Shown piece by piece: positions 24,075-35,744 of a stretch of DNA of 64,000 bases. The DNA is from Sepiola atlantica (taxonomy: Eukaryota; Mollusca; Cephalopoda; Sepiida; Sepiolidae): contig OY744516.1 in NCBI GenBank assembly GCA_963556195.1, positions 29,232,183 through 29,296,182 on the forward strand, in the 5' to 3' direction. Numbering within the stretch: position 1 is the stretch's first letter; each line of letters opens with the position of its first letter. The notes under the pieces are model-generated. The model did not search any database. It worked only from the letters and a program-made list of their open reading frames with translations, and had not been told where the DNA came from. The position numbers and the translations under genes are program-made.

Positions 24075-24178
24075 TTTGTACTCACTAGGAGTTCTCACAC
24101 AGATCATCGTTAGTGATTGCTCACCGACAATAACCAGTAGTATTTCCTGGAGTCTGAGTGACAACACCTCCCCCAGAT
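23994..24178 (-). mobile_element. LINE 3' stub C5 with trinucleotide tail
   Basis: About 105 bp of the 15-21 kb LINE 3' end (LSLRLQEILLVIVGEQSLTM coded on the minus strand), with an AAT then ACT repeat tail at 24072-23994. Confidence 0.8.
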
Positions 24179-24190
24179 TATTATTATTAT

Positions 24191-24251
<61 letters not shown>

Positions 24252-24420
24252 CATCTCCCCTAATCGGGATATACATGCTGATTGGGGACCGTATTCTCCA
24301 TAGACTTTTACTTTCAGTGAAAGGCAGAATGCCTGACGCTGGGCGAATACCACAGAAAGTGGTATTACCGGTTGCTCATTCAATTTTGTAAAATAAACGC
24401 CTTAGTTTACAAAAAAACAA
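24179..24420. repeat. (AGT)n array and adjoining repeat
   Basis: ATT units then about 22 AGT units to 24251. The next 150 bp encode YGEYGPQSACISRLGEM on the minus strand. I take this to be a second repeat family inserted at the trinucleotide array, but I cannot name it. Confidence 0.55.
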
Positions 24421-25039
24421 GCAAAACAACAATTAAAGTAGAGAGACCCCCAGGAAATGCCGGGTATGTACGAGTCCTGTACAATAAACTATATTATCAA
24501 AGAGCTTTACATCCGGCTGGGTTATCTTCGTAAATCGAACCAGTAGGCGTTGACTGTGATGATGGTAAACGAATTAAGAAGCCGTTGAATTGGGATGCTT
24601 CAAGTGGCCCCACATTTTCATACGGACATTTGGCGTTCCTTTAAGCGATTGGTAGAATGGCGTCTCGTTAAAAGCGGGGAACCTCGTGTAACGGTGTATG
24701 GTGAGGGGTAATGATTTCCCCATCATTCAGAAATCTCCATTTCTCAATGTTGTAAACAATCTTCTGCACGTTCTTTCAGTCCAACTTTTTTTTCGTAATC
24801 TGAATTAATATTTCGAGTCAATTCGGCTGCAGAGTAACCCGTGTTTTAACTAATAAAGCATGATTTGCCTACACTACTCTTTGAAATCGATGATGTTCTA
24901 AGAGCTTTCAATGGTAAATTAAGTTTGAATTTGTTTCAATTCCTTTGATCAACGCGGCGCGTGTGGCAGAAATGAACATAATTTTATCTTTTCTGCGCAT
25001 ACCGTCATTACAGCTGATCAATCAGATCTCACGAAAGCG
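24421..25039. other. unannotated sequence
   Basis: Nothing recognisable. Confidence 0.5.
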
Positions 25040-25270
25040 TTGTACCAGCAGCAACTGACTCAACCGTATATAAAGTGTGCAGATCTTCGCTTATCCTGCA
25101 CGCGAAAGCTTCGCCCTATCTCGATGCCCAACAAGACACCGTTTTCGCCGACCGCACTTGCTCCAGGAATCCTTGCCAGACATTCCGGCGCCATTTCACC
25201 ACTGCAACGACGACAGTCCTCAGCAGCATCTCAGACCATTGTATTTTTCTTCCTCCTACAGCGGTAAGAT
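25040..25270 (+). promoter_or_regulatory. candidate TATA promoter with first exon
   Basis: A GC-richer island stands out from AT-rich surroundings. It holds a TATATAAAG word at about 25066-25074. All three forward frames stay open for 65-75 codons, and a GTAAG splice-donor-like site follows at about 25264. It could be a short first exon of a host gene, or an LTR promoter. No protein family is recognised and no downstream exon was found. Confidence 0.25.
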
Positions 25271-25365
25271 GTGATACAAGGTCGGAAAGTGGGATTTGAA
25301 AAGCCAGCTCCTTAGAGAATGAAGAGCACTCTGGCCATTTCTTCTAAAGCACGTCAACAAGTAAT

Positions 25366-25366
25366 G

Positions 25367-25440
<74 letters not shown>

Positions 25441-25452
25441 GTCGTCGTCGTC
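25366..25452. repeat. (ATC)n/(GTC)n trinucleotide array
   Basis: About 25 CAT units followed by GTC units. A shorter, broken CAT array lies at about 25509-25555. Confidence 0.95.
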
Positions 25453-27735
25453 ACAGCAACTACAGTGGCTAGTTTCCTACTGACTAAATAACAGTAGTGT
25501 GATCCTGACATCATCATCATCATCATTATCATCATCACTTCAGCAGTAACATCATCATCGTGGTATACAGCTGGTCTTCTGCTAGCAATAACTACCATTG
25601 CGCTCACATAGACAGCAGCAGTGACTCAAAAGTCCACAATTCCCAGTGATAGCCAGAAGACATTTCTATCAGGATAATCATAATCAGCATCATCTTGCTC
25701 CAGTGACAATCCATTCTTTCCTGTCGAATTACCGAATCATGAACTCTTCCCTAAAAGGCGTATATTTATTTCTTTGAAATAAATACTATTTGTATTTTAA
25801 TTACAAAATCGAGTTTGTTTTTCTTTCTTTTTGTTGTTGTTGTCACGTTCAACACACGTCTCTTTCATTTCGATATAGTTTTTCTTGTAAGCGGAGGTAG
25901 TGGTACATCATTCGTCCGTGCTCCCCCATCTTCATCGCTACAAGGCATTTCCATTCTCTATTAAATTTCAGAGAATTAAAATCACGATTGAACTCCTGGC
26001 ATTACCTGCTAGTTTAGAAGACATCAAAGTAAACAGGTTTTATTGAGTTGCATTTTCTGTTAAACATACAGACTGAGAAATAAAGAACAAAGAAAGTATA
26101 TTAAAATAGTTTTTTGCATTTACGTAATTTGTAAGAATTTAAAAAAATATCTTCACTCATCGAAAAAAATAACGAACATACAAAACAAGACATGTGAAAA
26201 AAAAATGTTTTTTAATCAAATCACTATATTACCGAAAGTTAAATTACTGTGTACTCAACTTGCAAAGCGTTCTTCAAATTTATTTTTAGACTTTTTTTTG
26301 GGGGGGGGGGAGATTTTTCCTCTGGGCCCACTTTGGTTGTATGCTTAAAATGCTTATTGCTGCAGTTAACTGTGTGATGAGGAACACGGGGTTTGTCTGA
26401 GAAGTAATGGGAACAATTTATTGTAATTTTAAACAACAAACACACTCTCTGAATCTAATGCACTTGCACACGATATTCTATCGTGCTCTATGCACTATTT
26501 AGAGGATTCTGCTGGGATGTAACTCAGTTCCCTCGTTACGAGTTTATGGCTTTCCCTGTGATCCTTTTTAAAAAGTCACATAAAGTGAATGTGGAGCTTG
26601 TTCCAGTACGGCGATGTTATTTTCGGTCAAGAACGGCCGGTTGCTCACGTCATGCATTGTTGTGGCGAAGAACAAAACATGTAAAATAAAATAATACAAT
26701 CTATATAATAAAGTAAAGCTAGTCTGTTTCTCAGATTTTTCTAATTAATATATTTCTTTCTACAAAATAATTATTTAATTCTGATTCGTCAGTTTATTAA
26801 GTGGAATATTGGTCTAGGTTATTAACAATAAAATGTATTTTGATTCAATTTCTTTTAAAATATAATTTATCCGCTTCGGAAGATTTTTCAAATTGACTTT
26901 TTTAAATGATGACCTAAATAGCAGCAGCATTTTTTTCGTTTTCTCATAGAGATAGAGAAAAGAAAGAGGGAGAGAGATGTGCTTAATGCGTTCGATCACT
27001 TACTATGTATCACTCCGCGACTAGCAAATAAATGGCGAATAAACCCAAACAGCATAGAAAAAGTAGTTTATGTTTCGAATATAAATAAAATATTTTTAAA
27101 CAAAACCTTTGTACAAAATGATCAATGTTCATCGATACTATATCTATAATATTTACAAGGTTTTGAATTAAGAAAAAGTAGTGCTTCCGTTTTCTTACGC
27201 AAACAGGGGACAGTGACATAATTTTGTTTGATTTTAAACAAACAAAACGACATATTAAAAATGGCAAAAAAATCAATAAAGTATCCATGAAAAGTATGTT
27301 CAATAGAAAGAAAATTAAATTTATACAAATAAATATTCACTGCGTACACACGCACTACTTTTAGTCATTCGTTACTAACCGAAATTAAGTTTTTAAAATT
27401 ATACTTTTAATTAAAACGATTAAATAATATTTACCAAAATCTACTTTAGTTATGATTTTTTTTCGTTTTGCTAATACATGGTTTCGTGTAACAATACCAT
27501 TTCACTATATATCATTTAATTAAAATGGAAATTTACTCAGAACTCTTGTTCTTGATTGGGGCTCTTTGGGGGAGGTCCCAATAAATAGTGTCTACTTTTA
27601 GGGGCTGAATATGTACCACATTCAAACCCGACCTTGTGTTTAGCTTTACACCGATGTGAAGGGGAAAATAATAATTCGTGACGTACATATACGCACACCT
27701 ACACACGATAAATGAGCATACATCCTACTACTAAT
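25453..27735. other. unannotated AT-rich sequence
   Basis: No gene found. Small items: a G10 run at about 26299, and TCTATATAATAAAG at about 26700, which resembles a Helitron 5' end. The frame at 27010-27303 (minus) is low-complexity hydrophobic and unsupported. Confidence 0.5.
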
Positions 27736-28600
27736 GGAAATTTGATAGCGGTCTGTCTGAAACCGAAACTACACTATTACTTCTATTTATAATGGAGATT
27801 TGGTATCTGTTTGTCTGAAGCCGAAACTATACTATTCCTATCTTTAATGCGCAATTTGATTTATTATACTAACTCAGATTAATGTACTATCTTTCAATGT
27901 TCAATTTAGGGAGGTGTAGTGTAGTATATGTTTCGTTGTCATGATATCATCCCATGCATTACCTCCTCTTTTACGGGAGAGGTAGTGTAATATATGTTCT
28001 GTTGTCGTGAGATGATCATCCAGACATTATCTACTTCATTTGGGTGCAGCGTAGTATATGTTAGCTCGTCATACAATCCTCCCAGGCATCACTTCCTACT
28101 TTTGGGGCGGAGGGAGGTCGTGTAGTATCTTTTATGTGGTAATGACACCTTCCTCCCAGGCATTACCTACTTTTGGAGGGGTGGCGGGATAATGTAGAAT
28201 TGGTCTATTGCCATGTAACCATCCTCCAAGGAATTACCTCTGTTGTGTTGTCGTGAGATCACTCTTCCAGACATTACCTCCTTCATTGGGATACAGGGTA
28301 GTATATGTTCGCGCGTCATACCATCCCCCCAGGAATCACTTATTCCTTTTGGGGCGGAGGGAGATCGTATTGTCTCTATTATGTGGTCATGGTGCCATCC
28401 TTCCAGGCATTACCTACTCCATTTTGGGGCGGGAGGTAATAATGTATTATCCGTTCTATTCTCATATGACCATCCTCCGAGGCATTACCTCCTCTTATAA
28501 GGGATAATATAGTATCTGTTTTATTGTCATAGGGCCATCCTCCCAGGAATTACCTCATCCTTTAGGGGTAGAGTAGTTAACGTTTTGTGGTAAAGGGGCA
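27736..28600. repeat. higher-order minisatellite
   Basis: Monomers of roughly 62 bp contain variants of GTAGTATATGTT, a GTC(A/G)TG word, CATCCTCCCAGGCATTACCT and GGGGCGGAGG. Four-monomer blocks repeat at about 247 bp: GTTGTCGTGAGAT at 28001 and 28247, and GTAGTATATGTT at 28051 and 28298. The block is preceded by two copies of a TCTGTCTGAAACCGAAACTA phrase. A single decayed unit with the same lead-in lies at 50105-50285. Confidence 0.85.
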
Positions 28601-29346
28601 CGTGATTCATGTGGCGACATCGACGAATTTATAGAGCGCGTTTACAGAAGATCCCAATTAGAAGCGAATAGTTGTGCGTCGAATAAAAGATAAGTAACGA
28701 AAACTTAAGTTACGTCTCTTACCTCCTCCCTTCTTTCTCCATCTCTCCCTTACCCCGCTCGGTGGTGATTAACTGACCAATAAAAGATGTCGGTGTTAAT
28801 TGATTGAAATTAACAATTACTGGATGTGATTAACTCTATCAATATTATTAAACAGTTATAGAATTTTTTTAGAGTTTTCTGTTCGTACGCAAATAGAAAC
28901 ATGTGATTGGTTGGTAAAAAAGGAAGAGGCAGAGTACACATTATTAAGGCGGTAGATTTTACCATGTAAATACTCGAGTTCGAATCTCACGTAACTCTAA
29001 AGGATTGCTTTAACTGGATACATGTTTTATAAATTCAAAAAAATTAACATAACATAATAACATGAAAAACGTTTCATGAATATTTTTTTCAAACACTAAG
29101 TGACCTTTTTTGATAATTCTCAAAAGGTAGATATAAAGGGTATTCGGCATTAGGCCAAATCAAATTATTTTTGCTTAAAAACAATACGTAAATATATTCA
29201 TCATAGTTACTTACTCTCTTTTGCAAATACTAAGTAGCGTATGTTTTCCACCCAATTTCACAAATATGATTCTTCGTACTACATATAAAGCAGTAGAATC
29301 TAAGAAAAAATGGAATATGGTTTGGTAGTTTGGTAGTTTTGTTTTA
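28601..29346 (+). other. mostly unannotated; tRNA-like SINE fragment
   Basis: At about 28945-29000 a tRNA-like phrase (AAGGCGGTAGATTTTACC, then GAGTTCGAATCTCAC) marks a SINE head without a hammerhead core. The remainder shows nothing recognisable. Confidence 0.5.
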
Positions 29347-29381
29347 CGGAATATCAACCCTTTTTGGGTTATTTAATGCCG
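29347..29381. repeat. dispersed hairpin repeat, copy 2
   Basis: CGGAATATCAACCC TTTTT GGGTTATTTAATGCCG: the ends pair (CGG.AT with ATGCCG) and the centre pairs (AACCC with GGGTT). Same family as 12222 and 60825. Confidence 0.65.
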
Positions 29382-30109
29382 AATCTGGTCTTGTTTTCTT
29401 CTCTTTTTTGTTTCTTTCCCCTTTTAATATCTGTTTCTATTTAACCCATAGTTGGGACCCTAACAGGTACTACCACTCCGGGTCAGGGTGGACCTGGGAG
29501 CAATGGTAATTAAGAGGAGGCTCCACATTCCCCAAAGTCCGTAAGCCGGATCTCACCATCGGATGTAGTTTAAGGTCATATCCAGGACCGGGAGTAGGGT
29601 AGGAAAAATAAAAATAAAAAAGGGGAGGGAGAAAGGGAGAGGGGCTGTTGTTTTTGTTTTTGGTTTTGTAGAACATAATTAAGTTTTACAAACAAAACAA
29701 AAAAAAAAAAAAACGTCAATGTAGGTGAATTTCGTCTCAGGGAGCCACAGGGCAGCCTGATCTGGAATATGGCGTATCCAGATACTGTGCCAACACCGCT
29801 CAATGGATCGCGTATTAACGCGTACTAACTAGTATTAACTAATATTAACGCGTATTAACTTGTATTCCATCATGAAAAACTAGTAACTAGACGGTCCTCA
29901 TCAGCTTCAAAATAATGGCACCGTCTCGAAGAAGGAACACCGAAAGAAAAGCCGCACGACAATAGTTATAATAACTTATTAATTTAAACTATAATAACTT
30001 ATTAAGAAAAGCCGCACGACAATAGTTATAATAACTTATTAAGATTAACCGTCATCACTGATTTATATTCCAACTATAACAACTATTGGAAAGTGTACAA
30101 ACTAAAGAA
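29382..30109. other. short direct repeats in unannotated sequence
   Basis: Near 29812-29865 the word TATTAACGCGTA and variants are repeated. AAAAGCCGCACGACAATAG is duplicated at about 29948 and 30005, each followed by TTATAATAACTTATTA. A poly-A/T-rich stretch lies at 29600-29715. No gene recognised. Confidence 0.6.
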
Positions 30110-30466
30110 ATGGCGCGACTTCCAAAACGTACGCTTTGATTGTATCGGCAACGTTGCGCAAAAAGTGTGAAAGAAAATAAATCGTAGACTATCAACAAGA
30201 TGAAAGGAGGTCCGCCAAAGGACGCCCTCGGCGACCCCCTCAACAAACATATCGGGTAGGATGCTGGTAAAGCGAGCACCGACGTCATCAGAATGATATA
30301 TCGGAAAATTATCATTAATGGCGTCTCCCATAGGAAAACGATTTTGTCGGTCAGTGGAGAACTACAGATCAGAGAGTCAGATATCTTCATTTCGTTGGTG
30401 AAAATTTACGAGGTGACCAACTTCGACACAACCCCACCCGTTATTAAAACAACAAACAAAGAATAG
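30110..30466 (+). pseudogene. decayed 118-codon ORF of unknown family
   Basis: From an ATG at 30110 one frame runs 119 codons to TAG at 30464-30466, broken only by three in-frame stops (TGA once, TAG twice). Each is one C-to-T change from Arg or Gln. Readable pieces are MARLPKRTL, LYRQRCAKSVKENKS, MKGGPPKDALGDPLNKHIG, DAGKASTDVIRMIYRKIIIN and LSVSGELQIRESDIFISLV. The N-terminus is basic. I do not recognise the family. The stop lies about 20 bp before a (TTAGGG)n tract. It is probably a dead mobile-element or processed coding sequence; a chance frame cannot be excluded. Confidence 0.4.
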
Positions 30467-30487
30467 ACAGATATATGCGTGATTGGG

Positions 30488-30526
30488 TGTTAGGGTTAGG
30501 GTTAGGGTAAGGGTTAGGGTTAGAGT
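30488..30526 (+). repeat. interstitial telomeric repeat, TTAGGG orientation
   Basis: About six TTAGGG-type units with one GTAAGG and one TTAGAG variant. Confidence 0.9.
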
Positions 30527-31312
30527 TCGTGGAAGTGCGTAGACATTAAGAGAGAAAATGGCTGCCGGAAAAGAAGAAAGCGAAAAATCCATCAATATAT
30601 TAGTTCTCTCATGCATTACACACTTATTATATTGTTCGAAAAATAATGACCTAATAAACATACATTTATTTATTGTAGCTCTTCCTCAATAACTTATTTA
30701 TTTAGCCGTTTCACCTTACTAATTTGCTTTATTACCAGACGTCGGTGAAATACTGACATCAAGTGCCTGGGAGCTGTAATCGAACTGTTAAATATTAGGC
30801 GAGTAGACCCGCTGGTATATTATTTCGTTAGTTTAGGGTGACGAGAAATGAAAGTGAAGTCGAGGTCATCTTAGTGAAGTCGAACGTTAACTGTAGGAAT
30901 TGATGGAGGCGAATGTGACGTCACATGGATCATGGGGAGAGTTACTGAAAGAAGACTAAACGTATCTCAATGCCCCCTCCCCCGTAGCCAGTGACTGCGA
31001 ATAAGATCAAGGCGAATAAACCTCTTCTGTCTTCAACTGTTTTCTTTCAACGTTCTACTTTTCCAGGTATGAAAGAACTTCTTTTTAGGCGGCGTTTCCT
31101 TATTCTGATAGGATCACTAAAAGGACGCGTGCAAGGGTGAGCCGCTAACAAAGGTATGTCTATGAACTGGTATTCGTATACGACACAAGATCGAAACACA
31201 ACTAAACTTGATCACATTTATCAGAAGGTTTGTACTATTCTAAAATGTTTGTAATTCTAAAACATTAAAATTATTTATTTTAATCATAATAATACTGATC
31301 TCCGTATCAAAG
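30527..31312. other. unannotated sequence between telomeric tracts
   Basis: I see no gene or repeat I can name here. Confidence 0.5.
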
Positions 31313-31533
31313 TACCCTAACGCTAACCCTAACCCTAACTCTAACTCTAACCCTAACCCTAACCCTAACCCTAACTCTAACCCTAACCCTAACCCTAACC
31401 CTAACCCTAACCATAACCCTAGCCCTAACCCTAACCATAACCCTAACCCTAACCCTAACCATAACCCTAGCCCTAACCCTAACCATAACCCTAACTCTAA
31501 CCCTAACCCTAACCCTAACCCTAACCCTAACCT
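31313..31533 (-). repeat. interstitial telomeric repeat, CCCTAA orientation
   Basis: About 37 CCCTAA units over 221 bp with recurring variants (CTCTAA, CCATAA, CCCTAG). The variants recur as blocks, suggesting internal duplication. The orientation is opposite to the tract at 30488. Confidence 0.95.
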
Positions 31534-32224
31534 GATTGTAATAATTTCGAGAACCAATGACAACAAAACAGAAACTAGCGGGTTAAAAATACGTAATGTG
31601 ATGATTCATGCACATTTCGTTTATTACCATGCAGTATATATAAAGTTCTCTTGTCGGATTTTTGGATTTTGTCACCGATAGCAATTAATCTGATAAATAA
31701 ATATTTGATTCTAACGAAACAACTTTTTTTACCTTGAATTATGTATTTCAATATAATGTAGTTTTAGTCTCTTTCAAATAACACTTACTCGGGTTATAAT
31801 TTTTTAAGATGAAAACATTTTTCACTTATCACCGTCACATCTTAGACTGCTTACTTTCGTAATAAAAATATCCTTCGTCGTTTCTCTCTAACCAATGAAA
31901 TAAAAATTCATATATTTTTCAATAACTGTTAGCATATTCATTTTCTTAACATTTTTATATCATAATATTAGGTATATTTTCAATTTATTACAACTACTTA
32001 GTATTGTTTTGTAAGGAGTAATGGTTGCAGATGGTTCATAGATTGGTAAGTACTTATCCTCTTTTCAGTGCTTCATTAATACTATTTTAATTACTATGAA
32101 ACACGTTTTATTGATATTTTTTCTTTTCTGTTATGGTGCTGTATCTATAACGAACATCTTGGACTCGTCCATTCTAAATAGGTGCGAGGAACATAGGCTT
32201 CTCAGCATTTGAGTTCAACCCAAG
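31534..32224. other. unannotated AT-rich sequence
   Basis: No feature recognised. Part of this may be the 5' LTR of the gypsy element that follows, but I could not define LTR ends. Confidence 0.4.
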
Positions 32225-33199
32225 TTTACACTGGCAGTCAGTACTGACGTACTACTTCTCTTGTTCTTCTGTTGTATATACTTTTCTCCAATATATTTTA
32301 TTTACCTAAACCCCGTGTCTGTGTTCTCATTCCGGCTCCTAAGCAAGGCCATAACAAAGTGGCGGCGAGATATTCGAACTTACACGGGTCCCCACCACCA
32401 CCATCATCACCACCACCACCATCACAACAACAACAACTGCCGACCAGATAGTCGAATCTGCACGGGACTCTATGATTCGAAACCCCTTAAAAAGGACGTC
32501 ACAGAAAAACTGGCTACGAAATATTCGAATGTATATGAGAAACAAAAACATTAAAGATTTTTTCTTGAGAACCTTAAAAAAAGAACCCCACAACGACCGG
32601 CAACGTGGGATTTCAAATTTCAAACTTACACCACTAAAATAGACTGACAGCGGGGTTACAGTAAAAGATTCGGATGAACTTTTTTAAATGGGCGCCATAA
32701 CGTACGACTAAATTAATTATGGAAAAACTTGAAGAGAAAAATAACTTGGCGAAATCGATTATAAATTCAGCAGACAACGTCCTAATTCAAAAGACTGGCT
32801 TATCGGTAGACAAAAACACGTAAGACCAACTTATTATTCCCTTAAAGAGATTTTTGTTTTAATTGCTATTCCGACACTGTTGTAATATTTAACAATAAGG
32901 GAATATATGATTTTTCTCTCTCCAAAAGAGAAAGTTACTTCTGCCGAAAGAAAAAAAAATTGAAGCCGTATTTTTATTTTTTCTCTGACTAAAGTGCCGA
33001 CTGCAAATTTTACGGCTACGCACCATGTGTAAAAGCGTACTTTTAAAAAAGCGATTTTTTATCGAGGAAAAATAATAAATAAGCGTTTATACTTTTTACA
33101 ACTAAGATTACGTCTAGCAACCATAATATTAAGAAAAGAAAATTTTAACAGGCCGTACTCGAAAGAAAACATTAACACTCTTACAAAAAATGACACACT

Positions 33200-33715
33200 T
33201 TAACATATGGAAGAATTTAAAGCGACGATTGAGGAATTAGTAGAATTTCACGGAGAAAACTTTTGCTTTGTATTTTATAAGATATGGAGACTTATATAAA
33301 ATTGATTGCAAAAACTGGGCAGACTTAGGAAATTAGGCACCACCGAACATATTAAGTTCGTGGATTTCATTTTGCCTCGACAGACTAGCGATTTGACTAT
33401 TGCGGAAGCCGTCCAACTTCTAACAGAGCTGTTCAGCCAAAAGACTTCATTATTTCACAAACGCTGAAAGTGTTTAATACTGGTAAAAAAAGACGACGAA
33501 GATTATTCAACGTTCGCATCAGTTGTAAATAAGCACTGCGACGACTTTAAATTATCCGAACTTCGTGCTGATAATTTAAAACGTTTAATTTTCGTTCAAG
33601 GATTGATATCAGGAAAAGATGCTGAAATACGGCGTAGAGTTCTAAATGAATTAGAAAATAGAACTGAACTTAACACTGTAGAAATTCGCTGAGGATTGCT
33701 AACGATTCATTAGTG
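33200..33715 (+). pseudogene. gypsy gag remnant
   Basis: Readable in two frames: EEFKATIEELVEFH, VDFILPRQTSDLTIAEAVQL, LTELFSQKTSLFHKR, then KKDDEDYSTFASVVNKHCDD, FKLSELRADNLKRLIFVQGL and DAEIRRRVLNELENRTELN. This spacing and wording fit gypsy gag capsid sequences. A degenerate zinc-knuckle region follows at about 33880-33985 (PCDRCGCLH and KTCLTC...HC). At least one frameshift and two stops. Confidence 0.75.
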
Positions 33716-34054
33716 TTAAGCAGGATTCGAATGACATCGAACAGTCGGGAATTGCACACATACAAAATGTACGTAAAAAATAAAAATTCAAATCTCACCC
33801 AAAAACTATTCAAAGCAAAAAACGGGATATCACGTCTCAAAAACAAATCAGCCTTATAAAAATAAATTACCGCCGAGCCCTTGTGATCGATGTGGATGCC
33901 TGCATTTGGTAACAGAATGATTATTTCTTTTTAAGACCTGTCTGACTTGTAGCAGTGTCAGACAGAAATATTCGCACTGTAGAATGAATAAAGGAAATAA
34001 AACGCGGGTGTAAACCACAAGTATAAATGATCAGGAATGCATTAAAATAAATAA

Positions 34055-34130
34055 ATATATGTACGTAAAAGTCCTGGATAAAAATATTAAAGTACAATTA
34101 AATTCGGGCTCGGACGTGTCAATAATTAAT
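34055..34130 (+). pseudogene. gypsy aspartic protease remnant
   Basis: YVKVLDKNIKVQLNSGSDVS matches the start of retroelement proteases, where the active site is normally D(T/S)G. Here the Asp codon has become AAT (Asn), giving NSG, so the enzyme would be dead. Confidence 0.7.
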
Positions 34131-34439
34131 CTACATACGTGGAAGAGGTTGAATAGGCCCACCTTGTTACGAACTAACAGATAGCCAGTACAGTGACTGG
34201 CGAAAGAATTAAATTTGAGGGTGAGATAATTACTGTGACCCTAATGTGAAAAACCAAAAAGTTAAAAATGCTCGTATTAAAAGACACTAATAACGTTTTA
34301 GGTACTGATTGGATGCAAACGTTCAATTTATGGGAGTTACCAATAAATACATTTTTTTAAAAAAAATAGATTGTCGGACAACGTAATGAGAAAAACTAAA
34401 ACTAGATTTGAAAGAATCTTTTCCGGAAGTTTCTTCTGG

Positions 34440-35398
34440 TGGGCTTGGTTGATGCACAAAGATGGCGGCTAAATTTCAACTTAACGAAAACGTTTAGCCC
34501 GTATTTAAGAAAAAGGGGAATGTGCCCTTTTCCTCGGTAGACAAAATAAATGAGGAATTTGACCGACTAGTTACAACCAGTATCTTATCCAAAGTAGAAT
34601 ACAGTCAGTGGGCAGCACCCACGATGTATGTGAAAATCAAATCAAAACAAATTCGCGTGTGTGCAGATTTTTCAACAGGATTAAATGCAGCACTAAAAGA
34701 TTATCATTACCCACTGCATAGCTCGAAGGAAGTTTTCTCAAAATTAAATGGAGGCATTTTTTTTTCGAAAGTAAATCTGAATGAAGCGTACCTCCAAATA
34801 CCCGTTGAAGAAGAGAGTTCTAAGCTGTTATGTTAAACGCATCGCGGTTTATACAAGTTCGAAAGGCTAGCTTTCGGGGTCAAAGTTGCTTCCGCAATTT
34901 TTCAGCAAGTGATGGATACAATGGTGGGCGGACTTGATTTTGCTATTGCATACCTTGACGACATTCTAATCAACAGTAGAGACAGAGAACAACACCGGAA
35001 AATGTCAACCAAGTGTTTTCGCGAATTCGGTTTCAAGAAGAAAAATGTGATTTTTTTCAGAAAAAAATCAAATATCTAGGTCATGTAATAGACAAGGATA
35101 GCAGAAGGCCTGACCCAGAACGGGTTACCGCAATTAAGGACATGCCGGCGCCAGAAAACGTCACAGCACTACAGAGCTTTCTGTGATTGGCAAATTACTA
35201 CCAGGCTTTTATCCCAGAGATACATAATCTACGCGCTCCACTGAAGGAACAATTGAAGTAAGATAACTTTTGGGAGTGAACGCCCGAATGCCAGGAGGCA
35301 TTCGACAAACTATTGAAATGCTGGCATCGGATGTATTCCATACGCATTACAACCCAGACTTAGACATAATAGTGACTAGCGACGCTAGTTTATATTAA
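34440..35398 (+). pseudogene. gypsy reverse transcriptase remnant
   Basis: Open from 34522 to 34836: EFDRLVTTSILSKVEYSQWA, IRVCADFSTGLNAALKDYHY and FSKVNLNEAYLQIPVEEES. The motif-A Asp (usually KIDL or KVDL) is replaced by Asn in KVNL. After a TAA the frame continues with THRGLYKFERLAFGVKVA, IFQQVMDTMVGGLDFAIA and YLDDIL (catalytic YxDD intact, about 34960), then LANYYQAFIPEIHNLRAPLK and DIIVTSDASLY of RNase H. The frame is broken by several stops (some TGA in place of Trp) and shifts. Confidence 0.85.
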
Positions 35399-35400
35399 TA

Positions 35401-35742
35401 GGGACAAAAATCGTAACTGACGGACAAACGGATAGACGGGCAAAATCTGTATATAAGATTATACTTTGGGGAATGTTTTTAAATCCCCCTATCTGAAAAA
35501 ACATTGAGTAACTGAAATTGACTGTTTAAATAGCTGGCGACCATGATTTTTTCAAGAAATTTGATTGAAATAGATGAATTATTCCAATTGTCTTATATTA
35601 CACTTGAACCTAATACGAATGTTGTCTTAATGAAATGCCATATGCAGCCTTCGGTTCCAAATTGTACGTATATTTTTCTTTGAACCCTGTTAGTTTTAGC
35701 GTGTTTTTCTTCTCTCTCAATAAATTTAAATATTACAACCTG

Positions 35743-35744
<2 letters not shown>
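35401..35744. other. unannotated sequence
   Basis: No recognised feature between the gypsy truncation and the next (TA)n array. Confidence 0.5.

Larger units (their letters stand above)
32225..35400 (+). mobile_element. Ty3/gypsy LTR retrotransposon remnant
   Basis: Order is leader, gag, nucleocapsid, protease, reverse transcriptase and the first residues of RNase H, then truncation. The leader near 32359 reads GTGGCGGCGAGATATTCGAA, followed by a CAC/CAT/AAC repeat. No 3' LTR is present: after DIIVTSDASLY (about 35390) the sequence diverges, so RNase H, integrase and the 3' LTR are lost. Stops and shifts occur throughout. Confidence 0.85.

Noticed and set aside
30488..31533. True chromosome end
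   Set aside because: The telomeric tracts are short, inverted to each other and embedded in ordinary DNA.
31240..31566. 108-codon GLGLGL frame
   Set aside because: Translation of the CCCTAA telomeric repeat.
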